The notes under the pieces are model-generated. The model did not search any database and was not told the DNA's origin. It was given only the letters and a program-made list of their open reading frames with translations. The position numbers and the translations under genes were made by a program. 64,000 nucleotides of DNA from Orientallactaga sibirica (lineage: Eukaryota; Chordata; Mammalia; Rodentia; Dipodidae), in contig JAEOAD010000040.1 in NCBI GenBank assembly GCA_036365145.1, positions 17,432,501-17,496,500 of the forward strand. Reading direction: 5' to 3'. This document shows, one piece after another, positions 23,173 to 34,500 of the stretch. The number at the start of each line of letters is the position of its first letter. Within the stretch, counting starts at the first letter, position 1.

Positions 23173-23300
23173 TTCTTTCTTTCTTTTTTGGTTTTCGAGG
23201 TGGGGTCTCACTCTAACCCAGGCTGACCTGGAATTCACTATGTAGCCTCAGGCTGGCCTTGAATTGTCTGCCTCCTAAGTGCTGGGGTTAAAGATGTGCC
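23173..23300 (-). mobile_element. B1 SINE, internally deleted
   Basis: Antisense; about 25 bases missing before ctgcctcctaagtgctgg. Confidence 0.82.
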
Positions 23301-23548
23301 GCTGAGCTGGAGAGATGGCTTAGCGGTTACTGTGCTTGCCTGCGAAGCCTAAGGACCCATGTTTGATTCTCTCCAGATCCCACGTAAGCCAGACGCACAA
23401 AGGTGAGGTAAGTGTGAGGTGGCACATGACTACCACAAGCGTCTGGAGTTCAATTGCAGTGACTGAGGCCCTGGTGTGCCAATTCGCTCTCTCCCCTGTC
23501 TCTCTCTCTCTCTCACTCTGTCTAAATAAAATAAAAAATAAAAAAATC
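23301..23548 (+). mobile_element. DIP SINE, long form
   Basis: Sense; contains caaaggtgaggtaagtgtga, the long-form insert, in a variant also seen at 37799. Confidence 0.86.
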
Positions 23549-23916
23549 CCTTCTTCCTCCCATAAACTTGTGCCTGGTTTGGAAGTTCATCCCAGCAACC
23601 TGAAGCTATCTGCTACACCAGGGTTGCATTCCAAGACTCTCAAAGGACGCCTGAAACATGGAGAATATTAATCCTATGCTGCCTTTCCCCTGCACGTATA
23701 TAACTGTGATAAACCCTAATTTATAAAGCACACACAGAAAGAGAGCAGTAATAAAATAGAACTTTAACAGTATACTGTAATGAAATTGCCAGCATCACTC
23801 ACTGCTCTTGTGTCCCGGGGCCATCATTAAGTAAAACGAGGGTCACCGGAACACCAGGACTGCCGTACAGTTGATTGGACACCGGAGTTGGCTGCCAGTT
23901 TACTAACACATGTGGA

Positions 23917-23944
23917 GTATATATATATATAATATATATATATG
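23917..23944. repeat. (TA)n
   Basis: Short TA repeat. Confidence 0.85.
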
Positions 23945-24782
23945 TCAAGTGGATGTGCTGGAGGAAGGAAGGATTGCTCATGTCCCTGGTGGAACACAGT
24001 GGTTCATCCTGAGATTTCATCACACCACTCATCTGTAACTTTCTAATGTTTTATTTCTAGAATTTTCCACTTAATATTATGGGCCATGATTAATTGTTGG
24101 TCAAGTCGTTAGAAAGCAAGACTGTGTATGAGTGGGGATTTCTGTATGAGCACAGTGATTCATGTGCATTGTGATTTTTCTGGCTATGAGAATTCTCAAC
24201 TGTATTATTCCCTAAAAACTCACTTTTTAAAATCGGCACATAAGCCCTATTTCTGAAACAAGATAGTATCATACTAATTTCCCTTTTGTGTTTCAATTTC
24301 CTTTCTTCTGTCTCTTCTCCTATTGCTGATTTATATCTTTTTTCTTCTTCTTCTACTCCCTGTAGTCTAACTTTCCTTATCATTAATGACTTAAAAAGAC
24401 TCGGACGTTAGGTCTGAAGTCTAAGAATGTGTTTCACCTCTTTAATTTGTCAATTACCTATCTTCATTTAGAAATATTCTTTTTTTTTTTTCTCTAGGAA
24501 GCTGAGCCCCCTTTACTATGGCCAAGGGAAGAGAGTACTATTCACTCTGTCCATCCATGGCCTTACAATTCTGCTCTAATTTCAGGCATACACATAAGCT
24601 ACCGCCATAGCATATGGAGCTCTGAGGTAACCTGTGCTGTTTCACGGCTGCCTGTGCTTTGCCCACTCACACTGTTGGCCTCTTGGTCTCTGTCTCTGTT
24701 TTCCCCAATCACTTGGAGGTTACTTTGCAACCTTGCCTCTCTTTATAGCTAATTGTGCATTGTCCTGGAACAAGGACAACCC

Positions 24783-24929
24783 CCCCCTTTTTTTTTGAAG
24801 TAGGGTCTCATTCTAGCTGTTGACCTGGAATTTACTATGTAGTCTCAGGGTGGCCTCAAACTCACGACAATCCTCCTGCCTCTGCCTCCTGAGTGTTGGG
24901 ATTAAAGGCGTGCGCCACCACGCCCGGCT
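24783..24929 (-). mobile_element. B1 SINE
   Basis: Near-full-length antisense copy. Confidence 0.88.
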
Positions 24930-25424
24930 CTATTCTCCTTTATGACCACAGCACAGTGGTGCTGGGATCAACGTCCAGACAGTGAAGCAGAGTCTGTGAC
25001 CACATTTCGTTCACGATCCCACTTGAGTCTTCATGGCTATTCTCAACCATCTTCTTTTCTTTCCCCACTGACCGGATTCAGTTCACAACTACACGTCACA
25101 TTTAAGTTGGTCAAGAAATAGCGTTTTAAATATTCATGGTGGAAGAAAAGAAATGTCTGAGAAGTTCTCCTCTTTGTTCCTTGCCATAAAATGCCATATG
25201 TAAGTGGATTCCCAGTGACTGCATTAAGAGTTTATAGAATGAAAATCAGATCTTAAAATCTAAATAGATCCTCCATCCCTTTCCTCCCATTCTCGTGCAT
25301 ATTGTTAGAAACTGAAGATTTCTCTCCACAGAGAGATTATTTTAGCCTGAACTGTAGGATGAGGAAAAAGATCAGTTATTACTGATTTTCATCTCTCTCA
25401 CCTACTCTCCTAGTTTTTAAATTA

Positions 25425-25450
25425 ATTATTTTATTTTATTTATTTATTTG

Positions 25451-25492
<42 letters not shown>

Positions 25493-25640
25493 GTGCCAGG
25501 GCTTCTAGCCACTGCAAATGAACTCCAGACATATGTGCCACCTTGTGCATCTGGCTGGGCCCTGGGGAATTGAGTCTGCATCCTTTGCTTTTGCAGGCAA
25601 ATACCTTAACCACTAAGCCATCTTTTCCATTTTTTCAGCC
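25425..25640 (-). mobile_element. DIP SINE
   Basis: Antisense; 19-unit (GA)n in the tail. The head is altered (catcttttccattttttcag). Confidence 0.84.
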
Positions 25641-25644
25641 CTGT

Positions 25645-25792
25645 TCTTTTTTTTTTTTTTTTGAGATAGGGTTTCACTTTAGTCAAGGCTGACCTTGAAT
25701 CACTGTGTAGTCTCAGGGTGGCCTCGAACTCACAGTTCACTACCTTTGCCTCCTGAATGCTGGGATTAAAGGTATGTGCCACCACACCAGGC
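25645..25792 (-). mobile_element. B1 SINE
   Basis: Antisense copy flanked by agccctgtt on both sides. Confidence 0.87.
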
Positions 25793-25812
25793 TTAGCCCT
25801 GTTTGTTTGTTT

Positions 25813-25863
25813 TTTAAAAATATTTTATTTATTTATTTGAAAGGAGGGAGGGTAGGAGAGGGA

Positions 25864-25908
<45 letters not shown>

Positions 25909-26037
25909 CGCAGAAGAATGGACACTCCAGGGTCTCTTGCCGTTGTACACAAACTCCAGATGTATTTGCCACTTGATCTATCTGGCATTATGTGGGCACT
26001 GGGGAATCTCTTTAGCCACTGAGCAATCTCCCCATCC
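25813..26037 (-). mobile_element. DIP SINE
   Basis: Antisense with 18-unit (GA)n; part of the head around the B box is deleted. Confidence 0.82.
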
Positions 26038-26047
26038 CTCTCCTAGT

Positions 26048-26221
26048 TTAAAAAATTTACTTATTTATTTATTTGTGAGGCGAGAGGATGAGAGAGAGGA
26101 AAGAGAAAAAGAGACATATGTACCATTTTATGCATCTGGCTTTACATAAGAACTGGGGAATTAAACCCAGGCTGGCAGGTTTTTAAAGAAAACCTCTTTA
26201 ACCACTAAACCATCTCTCCAG
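26048..26221 (-). mobile_element. DIP SINE, internally deleted
   Basis: Antisense; the gcctctagccactgcaaa segment is missing. Confidence 0.8.
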
Positions 26222-27019
26222 GACACTAGTTGTAGCTTTGCATTTTTTTGTATACAACAGTTGGTCAGCATGTAGGGCTTTGTATGGAGAGCAATACAGT
26301 GTTCATAATTGACATGAAATGAAAAAGAGAATTTAATCTGCAGTAGAAACAGTAACATATTCTATGCCCTTGAGAAGTACTCTTGTATCGGGCTGTAGTC
26401 GTTGTATTTTATTCATTGATTATTTGTGTTATGATGAGACAGATTTTTAGAAAAATCAGCATTTTGTTCAGAAATGCTATTCTCTGGTTTAATTTATTTA
26501 TAAGTCTTGGCTCTCAGCAATCTTTAGTGATATGAACAAGTCAGATTTACAACAATGTTTTATTTAGCTAATTTTCACAAGACTTAACTCACAGCAATTT
26601 TTAGTGGTTAAAAAAAGTGAACGTTGCATCAAAATTGTATTTAGCTCTTTTCCCACTGAATATATTCAAAAGACTGTGCAGTAGGCACTGAGGCAATTAC
26701 GAAAAAAAAGTCAGCTTCCATAAAGTTTGAGAAATGGTGTTATAATTGAAATAGGGTTCCTCCCTGCCCCAGTTTTCCCTACTTGGAGGAAACTCACTGG
26801 TTTTCATTAAAAGTGTATGTGATTTCTTTCAGAAGTTCTGTTTAAAGAACTCTGATGTCATGATTGGAAGACCCGTCATTCCATTTCTCTGTTGTACTAT
26901 GAACTATGAGGCAAGAAATTCTTAGAAACCTTTGAAACTACTTCCGTGTTATTGGTAGTTTCCTTTAAATGTTTGCTGTGACGCTACTTGTCCTGGGAGG
27001 CAGTTTAAAAAGAGACTAA

Positions 27020-27192
27020 GGGCCGGGCGTGGTGGCGCACGCCTTTAATCCCAGCACTTGGGAGGCAGAGGTAGGAGGATCGCTGTGAGTTCGAGGCCAC
27101 CCTGAGACTACATAGTGAATTCCAGGTCAGCCTGAGCTAAAGTGAGACCCTACCTCGAAAAACAAACAAACAAACAAACAAACAAAAAAAAG
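27020..27192 (+). mobile_element. B1 SINE
   Basis: Sense copy close to consensus, (CAAA)n tail, flanked by gactaaggg on both sides: probably young. Confidence 0.92.
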
Positions 27193-27197
27193 ACTAA

Positions 27198-27235
27198 GGG
27201 GCTGGAGAAAGATTGCTTAATGCTTAATGGTAACA
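27198..27235 (+). mobile_element. DIP SINE head remnant
   Basis: ggggctggagaaagattgct only; may belong with 27466-27640. Confidence 0.55.
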
Positions 27236-27465
27236 GGTACCCGCAAGTATATAGACCTTTGTGCATTTTTTTTCCAGGGGTGTACAGTTTGGGAGGGACT
27301 GGCACAGGTTTCCAATTGGCCTTCCAAGAGTAGGAATGTGAGCAAGGACAGGCAGAGAGAAGGCCACATAGGCAAAGGCTCTAGGGTGACACGGGGTTTG
27401 GTGTGTCTGTGGAACTGATTTGTTCATAGACATATGGTTTTATGTCATCAACAATTATTCATACC

Positions 27466-27640
27466 GATGACTTGGGTTCGACTCCCCAGTACCCACATAA
27501 ACCCAGATGCGCATGTATCTGGAATTCTTTGGCAGAGGTTGGAGACCCTGGTGTGCTCATATTCTCTCTCTGACTCTCTTCTGTCTGTCTCTTTCAGCTT
27601 GCAAATAGGAAAGAAAGAAAGAAATTTGAAGAAGGGGTAA
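27466..27640 (+). mobile_element. DIP SINE, head missing
   Basis: Sense; begins at the B box (gggttcgactccccag) and continues to the pyrimidine tail. Confidence 0.78.
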
Positions 27641-27659
27641 TTGAATTGTTAGTATTGAA

Positions 27660-27775
27660 GAATCACACTGTTTTAGAGCTTGGAAGAGACTCTGAAGAAT
27701 GAGTTCTAAAACTTCCACCTTGGGAAACTGAGGTTAGAGAGATGACTTGCTGACTTCTAGCCGGGACCCAAACTC
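27660..27775 (-). mobile_element. Old MIR/L3-like fragment
   Basis: agagcttggaagagactctg and gggaaactgaggttagagag resemble an ancient mammalian repeat core. Confidence 0.4.
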
Positions 27776-27887
27776 ACATAGGGCGCTCCTGGATCAGCCT
27801 CCGATTGCATCACTTGGAAAGTATGCGTGTGTGGGTTGCTCAAGCGGGTGAGGGTGCCCCCGCAGCGCTGTTGCAGTGGGTACCGTC

Positions 27888-27965
27888 AGGCTCAGCAGGT
27901 AGTTCAGTGGGAGAGTGGGTGAAGGTGAGGCTTTGGGTTCAGTCCCTGGTTTGAATAATGGACAC
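27888..27965 (+). mobile_element. ID-like SINE remnant
   Basis: ggtagttcagtgggagagtg and gggttcagtccctgg resemble an ID-type head. Confidence 0.5.
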
Positions 27966-28227
27966 CATGTATTGACTGCTCAGACCCCTTTGCTTAAAAA
28001 AAAAGTCCCTCTCTTACCTCCGAAGCTTTGTTCTCTCAAGTGTCACAGTTCTCTCTGATCCCAAGACATCTTCCGTGGGACGCCTTGGACATTCCCTTGC
28101 TTGTAAACGCCTCGCCCTTTCTGAATAACTGATGCGTTTATGCGTCACTGGGACTCCTGTTTTCCCTGACCAACTCTCTGTACATAAGCATCTTGTTGAG
28201 GCACAAAATCATTGCTTCATAATTTTT

Positions 28228-28377
28228 TTCTTTTGGCTTTTCGAGGTAAGGTCTCACTCTAGCCCAGGCTGACCTGGAATTCACTCTGTGTTCTCAGGGT
28301 GGCCTTGATCTCACGGCAATCCTCCTACCTCTGCCTCCTGAGTGCTGGGATGAAAGGTGTGTGCCACCACACCCGGC
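28228..28377 (-). mobile_element. B1 SINE
   Basis: Antisense copy with perfect flanking tgcttcataattt on both sides. Confidence 0.9.
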
Positions 28378-28526
28378 TTTGCTTCATAATTTAAACATAT
28401 CATATGGTGCTTTGTACCTGTTGATTTAAGAAAGCATTTATTTATTTACTCGTGTGTGTTTATTTGTTACTGCAAACATAGCATGAACAGATGTAGTTTC
28501 GTGGCTCATATGTTGTGATATGTGCA

Positions 28527-28557
28527 ATGTATGTATGTATGTATGTATGTATGTATG
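28527..28557. repeat. (ATGT)n
   Basis: About 7 tetramers at the tail of an antisense DIP. Confidence 0.9.
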
Positions 28558-28712
28558 AGAACTAGAGAGAATGGGCATACCAGGGTCTCTAGCCACTGCA
28601 AATCAACTCCAGACCACCATGTACATCTGGTTTACATGGGTACTGGGATTTGAACCTGTGGCCTTAGGCTTTGCAGGCAAGCACCTGAACCGCTTAGCCA
28701 TCTCTCTAGCCT
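28558..28712 (-). mobile_element. DIP SINE
   Basis: Antisense copy with a small body deletion. Confidence 0.83.
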
Positions 28713-29187
28713 ATATGTGCAGGTCTTTATCCTTTTAGAGGATTGTGGGTATAATTTCCTGGTATAAGAACATACTTTCATTTGTAACGTGGCCTTCAGT
28801 TCTGTTCTAGATGGGCCATCAGTTTTTCAATGGGGAGTTAGTCCTTCAGTACGTGTTTGGAACAGAGTTATTAATAAGGACTATGTCATCCGAGAAGGCT
28901 GCACTCTTGCCTTCGTGTCTTCGTGGCCAGATGGAGACTGACTTCCTCATACCGCCGGACTCTGTGGTGAAGGCGGCCTGGCCTCTTGAGATGTGGTGTT
29001 CCTATTTCCTACCCCCCCCCCCGTGCCCATAGCTGTTTGTGCTTGCCATGCATTTGTGGGTGTTCGGGTGTGCTGTGGGGCCACGGCTCCTAGAGGAGTG
29101 CAAGGTTTCCTTCTGTCCCTGAACTTGGCATCAACCTTTCCCAGAGGCATAAGGCTGGCTCCCTTCTTTTCCTGTGAAATATGGGAA

Positions 29188-29370
29188 CAGGGGCTGGAGA
29201 GATGGCTTAGTGGTTAAAGCACTTGCCTGTAAAGCCTAAGGACCCAGGCTCAATTCCTCAGTACCCACGTAAAGCCAGATGCACAAGGCAGTGCATGCAT
29301 CTGGAGTTCATTTACAGTGGCTAGAGGTCCCGGCACACCCATTCTTGCTCTCTCTCAAGTAAATAAAAAT
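29188..29370 (+). mobile_element. DIP SINE
   Basis: Complete sense copy with a short tail. Confidence 0.88.
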
Positions 29371-29530
29371 ATAGCTGGGCATGGTGGTGCACGCCTTTAA
29401 TTATAGCACTCAGGAAGCAGAGGTAGGAGGATCACTGTGAGTTCAAGGATACCCTGAGACTACATAGTGAATTCCAGGTCAGCCTGAACTAGAGTGAAAC
29501 CCTACCTCGAAAAAAAAAAAAAAAAAAAAG
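29371..29530 (+). mobile_element. B1 SINE
   Basis: Sense copy inserted at the DIP tail, followed by (TA)/(TG) steps. Confidence 0.88.
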
Positions 29531-29999
29531 TTATATATATATATGTGTGTATATAATAAAATAAATTATGGGACCAGCCCACCAGTGTGTCCACTGTGTG
29601 TTTTATGAGTGAAGAACTTGGGTGACAGCCAAGTCAGGGGCCCTCCCCTTTGACTCAATGCCTCAAGACGTCTTATCTTCTGGCTAGGGATCTGTGAAAC
29701 CACACTGGGCTGCTTTCTAAAGGGGGACTTCCTCAAACAGCAGCTCCGCTGACCACCTCAGAGCGTGTGCCTCCTTCCTCCTCACCTCCTTGAGCTCACT
29801 CGTCCATTTCTCTTTGTTTTTTCCTCACTGCACCGTGGGAGGCAGTGAAATTAAAGTTCATAGTCCGTTCACATTTTCTATTGGCTGAAATGTCCATTTA
29901 GACATTATTCCTCCTAGATTGACTTCGATTCACTTTATATAGTATATTAGGTATTCGAAATCAAGCTATTATCAATAAATCCTTCATAGTATATATATA

Positions 30000-30146
30000 T
30001 ATTTTTTGAGGTAGGGTCTTGCTCTAGCCCAGGCTGACCTGGAATTCACTCTGTAGTCTCAGGGTGGCCTCAAACTCATGGCAGTCCTCCTACCTCTGCC
30101 TCCCAAGTGCTGGGATTAATTAAGGTATGAGCCACCATGCCTGGCC
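30000..30146 (-). mobile_element. B1 SINE
   Basis: Antisense copy next to the broken L1. Confidence 0.87.
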
Positions 30147-30345
30147 CTTTATACGTTTTTATCCTGTGATTTATCTAACTCTCTGAACATTTTTTCTCTT
30201 ATTGTGGTAAAATACACATAACCTAAGATTTACTATTATAACCATTTCAACTACATTACGAGGACTTACAGTGTTGTATAAACATCACTACAGCTTAGTT
30301 CCAGAACTTTTCGATCAGCCCAAACAGAAACTGTCCTTATATTTC
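30147..30345 (-). mobile_element. Old L1 fragment, part 1
   Basis: tgtggtaaaatacacataac and ccatttcaactacattacg match an old mammalian L1 3' region in antisense; continues at 30699 and 31045. Confidence 0.72.
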
Positions 30346-30536
30346 TCAAAATATTTATTTATGTGATGAGGTGGGCAGAGAGAATACAGGGACTCCTGCT
30401 GCTGCAAACAAACTCCAGATGCTTGCACCACTTTGTACATCTGGCTTTATGTGGGCACTGGGGAATTGAGCCTGAGCCAATAGGCTTTGCAAGCAAGAAT
30501 ATTTAACCAATGAGCAATGAGCAATTTCTCCAGCAG
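30346..30536 (-). mobile_element. DIP SINE
   Basis: Antisense copy inside the L1. Confidence 0.82.
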
Positions 30537-30545
30537 AAGCTATCC

Positions 30546-30695
30546 TTTTTTTTTTTTTTTTTGAGGTAGGGTCTCTAGCCCTGGCTAACCTGGAATTCAC
30601 TATGCAGTCTCAGGGTGGCCTTGAACTCATGGCAATCTTACTACCTCTGCCTCCTGAGTGCTGGGATTAAAGGTGTGCGCCACCATGCCCTGCCC
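30546..30695 (-). mobile_element. B1 SINE
   Basis: Antisense copy inside the L1. Confidence 0.86.
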
Positions 30696-30698
30696 GGG

Positions 30699-30798
30699 AG
30701 CTACCTTATTAACCAATCTCAATTGCCAAATTCTGTCAGCTCCTGGAGACCATTCACTTTTTTCCTGTCTATGGTGTTGACTAGTCTAGATAGTTCAT
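30699..30798 (-). mobile_element. Old L1 fragment, part 2
   Basis: ctcctggagaccattcac and gttgactagtctagat continue part 1. Confidence 0.65.
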
Positions 30799-30810
30799 AG
30801 AACTAAAATT

Positions 30811-31044
30811 GTTTTTAAACAATTTATTTTATTTGACAGAGAGAAAGAGGGAGAGGGAGGGGAAAAGAGAAAGAGAGAGAGGAGAGAGAGAGAATGGCAC
30901 GTCAGGGCCTCCAGCCATTGCAAACGAACTCCAGATGCATGTGTCACCTTGTGCATCTGGCTAACATGGGTCCTGGGGAATCGAACCTGGGTCCTTTGGC
31001 TTTGCAGGAAAATGCCTTAACCGCTAAGCCATCCTTCCAGCCCC
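30811..31044 (-). mobile_element. DIP SINE inserted in L1
   Basis: Complete antisense copy flanked by the 12-base duplication agaactaaaatt (30799-30810 and 31045-31056). Confidence 0.92.
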
Positions 31045-31312
31045 AGAACTAAAATTTTATGATATGCCATCTCTTGTTACCAGCTTCTTTTCATGAAGCA
31101 TGGTGTTGTCAAGTCCATTCTCGTTGTAGCATTTATCTGAACCTCATTCCTTTTTCTGCCTAAATAATATTGTTGCTAGTTGGATTGCTTCCACTTTCTG
31201 GCTTTCTAAGTGGAGTTGTTGTGAATACTCATGTACAGATTTTTGTATGGACCTAAGTTTTCATTCCTCTTGGGTATAGATAGGTGTGAATTGCTTTGTA
31301 GCTATACTGAAC
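31045..31312 (-). mobile_element. Old L1 fragment, part 3
   Basis: tgttgtcaagtccattctcg, then ttgtatggacctaagttttc and cctcttgggtatagatagg follow old L1 order. Confidence 0.75.
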
Positions 31313-31399
31313 TTTTTTAAAATTTATTTTTTAGTGTTTTGAGACAAGGTAATTTAACGTTGCTTATCTCACCAGGAGGCAGCTTTCCCAAGGGCCTTG

Positions 31400-31512
31400 C
31401 AACAGGCTTTGGAGCCAGAAAGAGCTACATTGTCTCACTAGCTTTGATAGTGGGCGTCGTATTGAACTCTAAATCTCAGATTCTTCCCTTGTCAGTGGAG
31501 AAAAGACCCGAC
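31400..31512 (+). mobile_element. MIR
   Basis: ggctttggagccagaaagag and ttgaactctaaatctcagat match sense MIR core order. Confidence 0.55.
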
Positions 31513-31737
31513 CTGTGTACACACATGTAGCAGACTATTCCAGACTTCTCTGTCAGTGTGGCCTAAAACACAGGAAGATAATAGAAACAGACAATGGAGA
31601 TTATTTTCCTTTTCATTTCCCTTTTATGCCTGACTGTACATTTTGCATAGTGAAAAAAAAATCAAGATTAATCAAGATTGGCTTGTGGCTTAGGAACAAA
31701 AGGGCTTTGAAGCTTTTTTAGTGTACTTTTTCTCTTT

Positions 31738-31908
31738 CTTTCTTTCTTTCTTTTTTTTTTTTTTTTTTTTTTGAGGTAAGGTCTCACTCTAGCACAGGCT
31801 GACCTGGAATTCAATATGTAGTCTCAGGGTGGCCTCAAACTCACAGTGATCTTCCTACTCTTGTCTCCCGAGTGCTGGAATTAAAGGTGTGCACCACCAC
31901 GCCCGGCT
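31738..31908 (-). mobile_element. B1 SINE
   Basis: Full-length antisense copy with (TTTC)n and poly(T) tail. Confidence 0.9.
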
Positions 31909-32272
31909 AAATTCTTTTCTTTTCTTTTCTTTTTTTCTTTTTCTTTCTTAAAAATAATGCTTCCATGGCATGTAGGAGAGGAAAAAGTCTTTTTCCCCCT
32001 GTCTATTTTATTTTATTTTATTTGGACGAGGCTCTAAAAATTAGACTACTGAATGATAGATTAATGGGAGAAAACAAATCACTCTTCCTGGTAACTTCCT
32101 GCCTTCACAAGAAAAAGGGAGACCCAAAGAAGCAATTAGGGTTGAAGAGATGTACCCAGCTGGTAAACTGTAAAGAAAATATGCAAGGAGAAGGTGGTTA
32201 AGTGCAGACAGTAACTGGGAGAACAGGGTTACTTTAACAGGGCTTATGTGTACACTGAGTGAGTACTATTAT

Positions 32273-32455
32273 TTTATTTTATTTTATTTATTTGAGAGAG
32301 AGAATGGCCATGTCAGGGCCTCTGGCCACTGCCAACAAACTCCAGAAGTATGTGCCACCTTGTGCATCTGGCTTTCTTTGGGTCCTGGGGAATGGAACCT
32401 GGGTCCTTAGGCTTTGCAGGCGAGTGTCTTAACTGCTGAGCCATCTCTGTAGCCC
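32273..32455 (-). mobile_element. DIP SINE
   Basis: Complete antisense copy. Confidence 0.88.
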
Positions 32456-32800
32456 TGTGTTAGTACTTTTGCGTTGCTATGCCAGAATGCCCGACAGAGT
32501 GACTCAGGGAGGAGCGGTTCATTTTGGCCCCTAGTTTAGAGGGTTTCAGTCCATTATGGCTGGGTGGAGCTGCTCCCAGATGGTGGGAGTGTGTGCCAGA
32601 GCTCCTCCATGGGCTGGATCAGAAAGTGGTACCGGCAGCAGGGCCAGGCAATCATCCTCAAAGGCCTACCACCAGTAGCTCACCGCCACCAGCCAGCCCT
32701 ACTTCTTAAAGGTTCTGCAGCCTCCCAAAACAGTGCCACCACATAGGGACCAGGTGCTCAAATGTATGAGCCTGTGGGGGAACATTAACCTTTAAGTTAT
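32456..32800. repeat. Unclassified ~330-bp interspersed repeat, copy A
   Basis: Shares with copies B-F an opening ttgctatgccagaatgcc-like stretch, a central ggttcattttggcccc segment, and a closing agcctgtgggggaacatta. I cannot assign a family name. Confidence 0.6.
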
Positions 32801-32918
32801 AGTTCAAGTGTTTTTAGTTCCTTGCCTTGCGTGGTAAGAACGTGTTTCTTGGTGCTGCTGTAAGGAACACAACATAATCCTTTAGACACAAGAAGTTCAG
32901 TCTCCTGTTTTCAACTGG

Positions 32919-33435
32919 CTCTTCCCTCCCTTCTTCCCTCCCTCCCCCCCCCTCCCCCCCCTCCCCTCCCCTCCCCCCCCCCCTCCCCTCCCCTCCCTCC
33001 CTCCCCCTCCCTTCCCCCTTCCCTTCCCCCTTCCCTCCCTTCCTTCCTCCCTTCCCTTCCCTTCCCCCCTTCCTCTTCCCTCCCCCTCCCCTCCTCCCCC
33101 TCCCCCCTCCCCTCTCCCCTCCTTCCCCTCCTCCCCCTTCCCTTCCCTTCCCTTCCCTTCCCTTCCCTTCCCTTCCCTTCCCTTCCTCCCTCCTCCCCTC
33201 CCCCCTCCCCTCCCCTCCTCTCCTCCCCTTCCCTCCCCTCCCTTCCCTCTTTTTCCTCTCCTCTCTCCCCTCCCCTCCCCCTCCCTTCCCTTCCTTTCCC
33301 TTCCCTTCCCTCCTTTTCCCTCTCCTCTCCTCCCCTCCCCTCCCCCCTCCCCCCTCCCCCCCCTCCCCTCCCCTCCCCCTCCCTTCCCTTCCCTTCCCTC
33401 CTTTTCCCTCCCCTCTCCTTCCTTCCTTCTTTCTT
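32919..33435. repeat. 517-base homopyrimidine tract
   Basis: Only C and T for 517 bases on the + strand, as CCCTT, CCTTCC and C-run mixtures. It abuts the 3' side of an antisense B1. The minus strand is purine-only and rich in GGGG runs. Confidence 0.96.
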
Positions 33436-33566
33436 GGCAGTGTCTCACTCTAGCCCAGGCTGACCTGGAACTCACTCTGTAGTTCAAGCTGGCCTCAAAC
33501 TCATGGTGATTTTACTACCTTAACCTCCCAAGTGCTTGGATTATAGGTGTGCACCACCATGGCTAT
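33436..33566 (-). mobile_element. B1 SINE
   Basis: Antisense copy whose tail side merges with the pyrimidine tract. Confidence 0.83.
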
Positions 33567-33598
33567 CTCTGCACTAGCCATTTAAAAAAGTATTTTAT

Positions 33599-33798
33599 TG
33601 GGCTGGGGAGATGACTCAACTGTTAAGACATTTGCCTGCAAAGCCTAAGGACCTGGGTTCGATTCCTCAGTACCCATGTAAAGCCAGATGCATGTATCTG
33701 CAGTTTGTTTGCAGTGGCTAGAGGTCCTGGCATGCCCATTCTCATTCATTCTATCCTTCTTTCTCCTTGCAAATAAATAAATAAATAAATAAATAAAA
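33599..33798 (+). mobile_element. DIP SINE
   Basis: Sense copy with (AAAT)n tail; arm of an inverted pair with the next entry. Confidence 0.87.
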
Positions 33799-33802
33799 TT
33801 TA

Positions 33803-33981
33803 AAAGTATTTTATTTATGTACTTATTTGCACATATGTGTGTATGTGTGGGGGTGGGTCTCTCACTGCTACAAAAGAATGCCAGATGCTTGTGCCACTTT
33901 TTGTGCCTGGCTTTATGTGCATGCTGGGCTGGAAGGCTTTGCAAGCTAGTGCCTTTAATCACTGATCCATCTCTGCAGCCC
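33803..33981 (-). mobile_element. DIP SINE, diverged
   Basis: Antisense copy, tail to tail with the previous one. Confidence 0.8.
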
Positions 33982-34107
33982 CTAAAAGGATTTTAACTCA
34001 AAATAATCTATGTTCTACAATGGTCTATTTGGAGAGAGTGTTCTCTCTTTCCACAAGTGCTAACCTTATGGCAAGCATTCTCCTGTGGTGTGTGTGTTTT
34101 AAAAATT

Positions 34108-34297
34108 AAATTAATTTAATTGAGAGAGAAAGGGGGGTGGAGAGAGAATGGGCACCAGGGCCTCCAGCCACTGCGAACAAACTCCAGACACATGAGCCAC
34201 ATTGTGCATCTGGCTTATGTGGGAACTGGGGAATTGAACCTGGGTCCTTAGGCTTCACAGGCAAATGCTTTAACCACTAAGCCATTTTTCCAGCCCC
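34108..34297 (-). mobile_element. DIP SINE
   Basis: Complete antisense copy; cctcctgtg(t)gt-like flanks at both ends. Confidence 0.88.
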
Positions 34298-34339
34298 TCC
34301 TGTGTGTTTTGTATTAACATGTGTCCTCTTGACTACATG

Positions 34340-34500
34340 AAGTGAGTAGATATTAATCCCATTTATACACATGGAAAGTGAGGAACAGAGAGGCTGAGCA
34401 TCTTGCCCAATCTCCCAGATCCAGTGTGTGAGAGCCTAGAATCTAGCACAGAGAGTTTGATTCCAGACCTCTGAGTGGCCTGATTCTAGAGCCGAGTGAC
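34340..34500 (-). mobile_element. MIR
   Basis: agtgaggaacagagaggctg followed by catcttgcccaatctccc matches antisense MIR. Confidence 0.6.

Noticed and set aside
32897..33487. 196-codon open frame on the minus strand
   Set aside because: It is the purine strand of the pyrimidine tract, coding only G, E, K and R.
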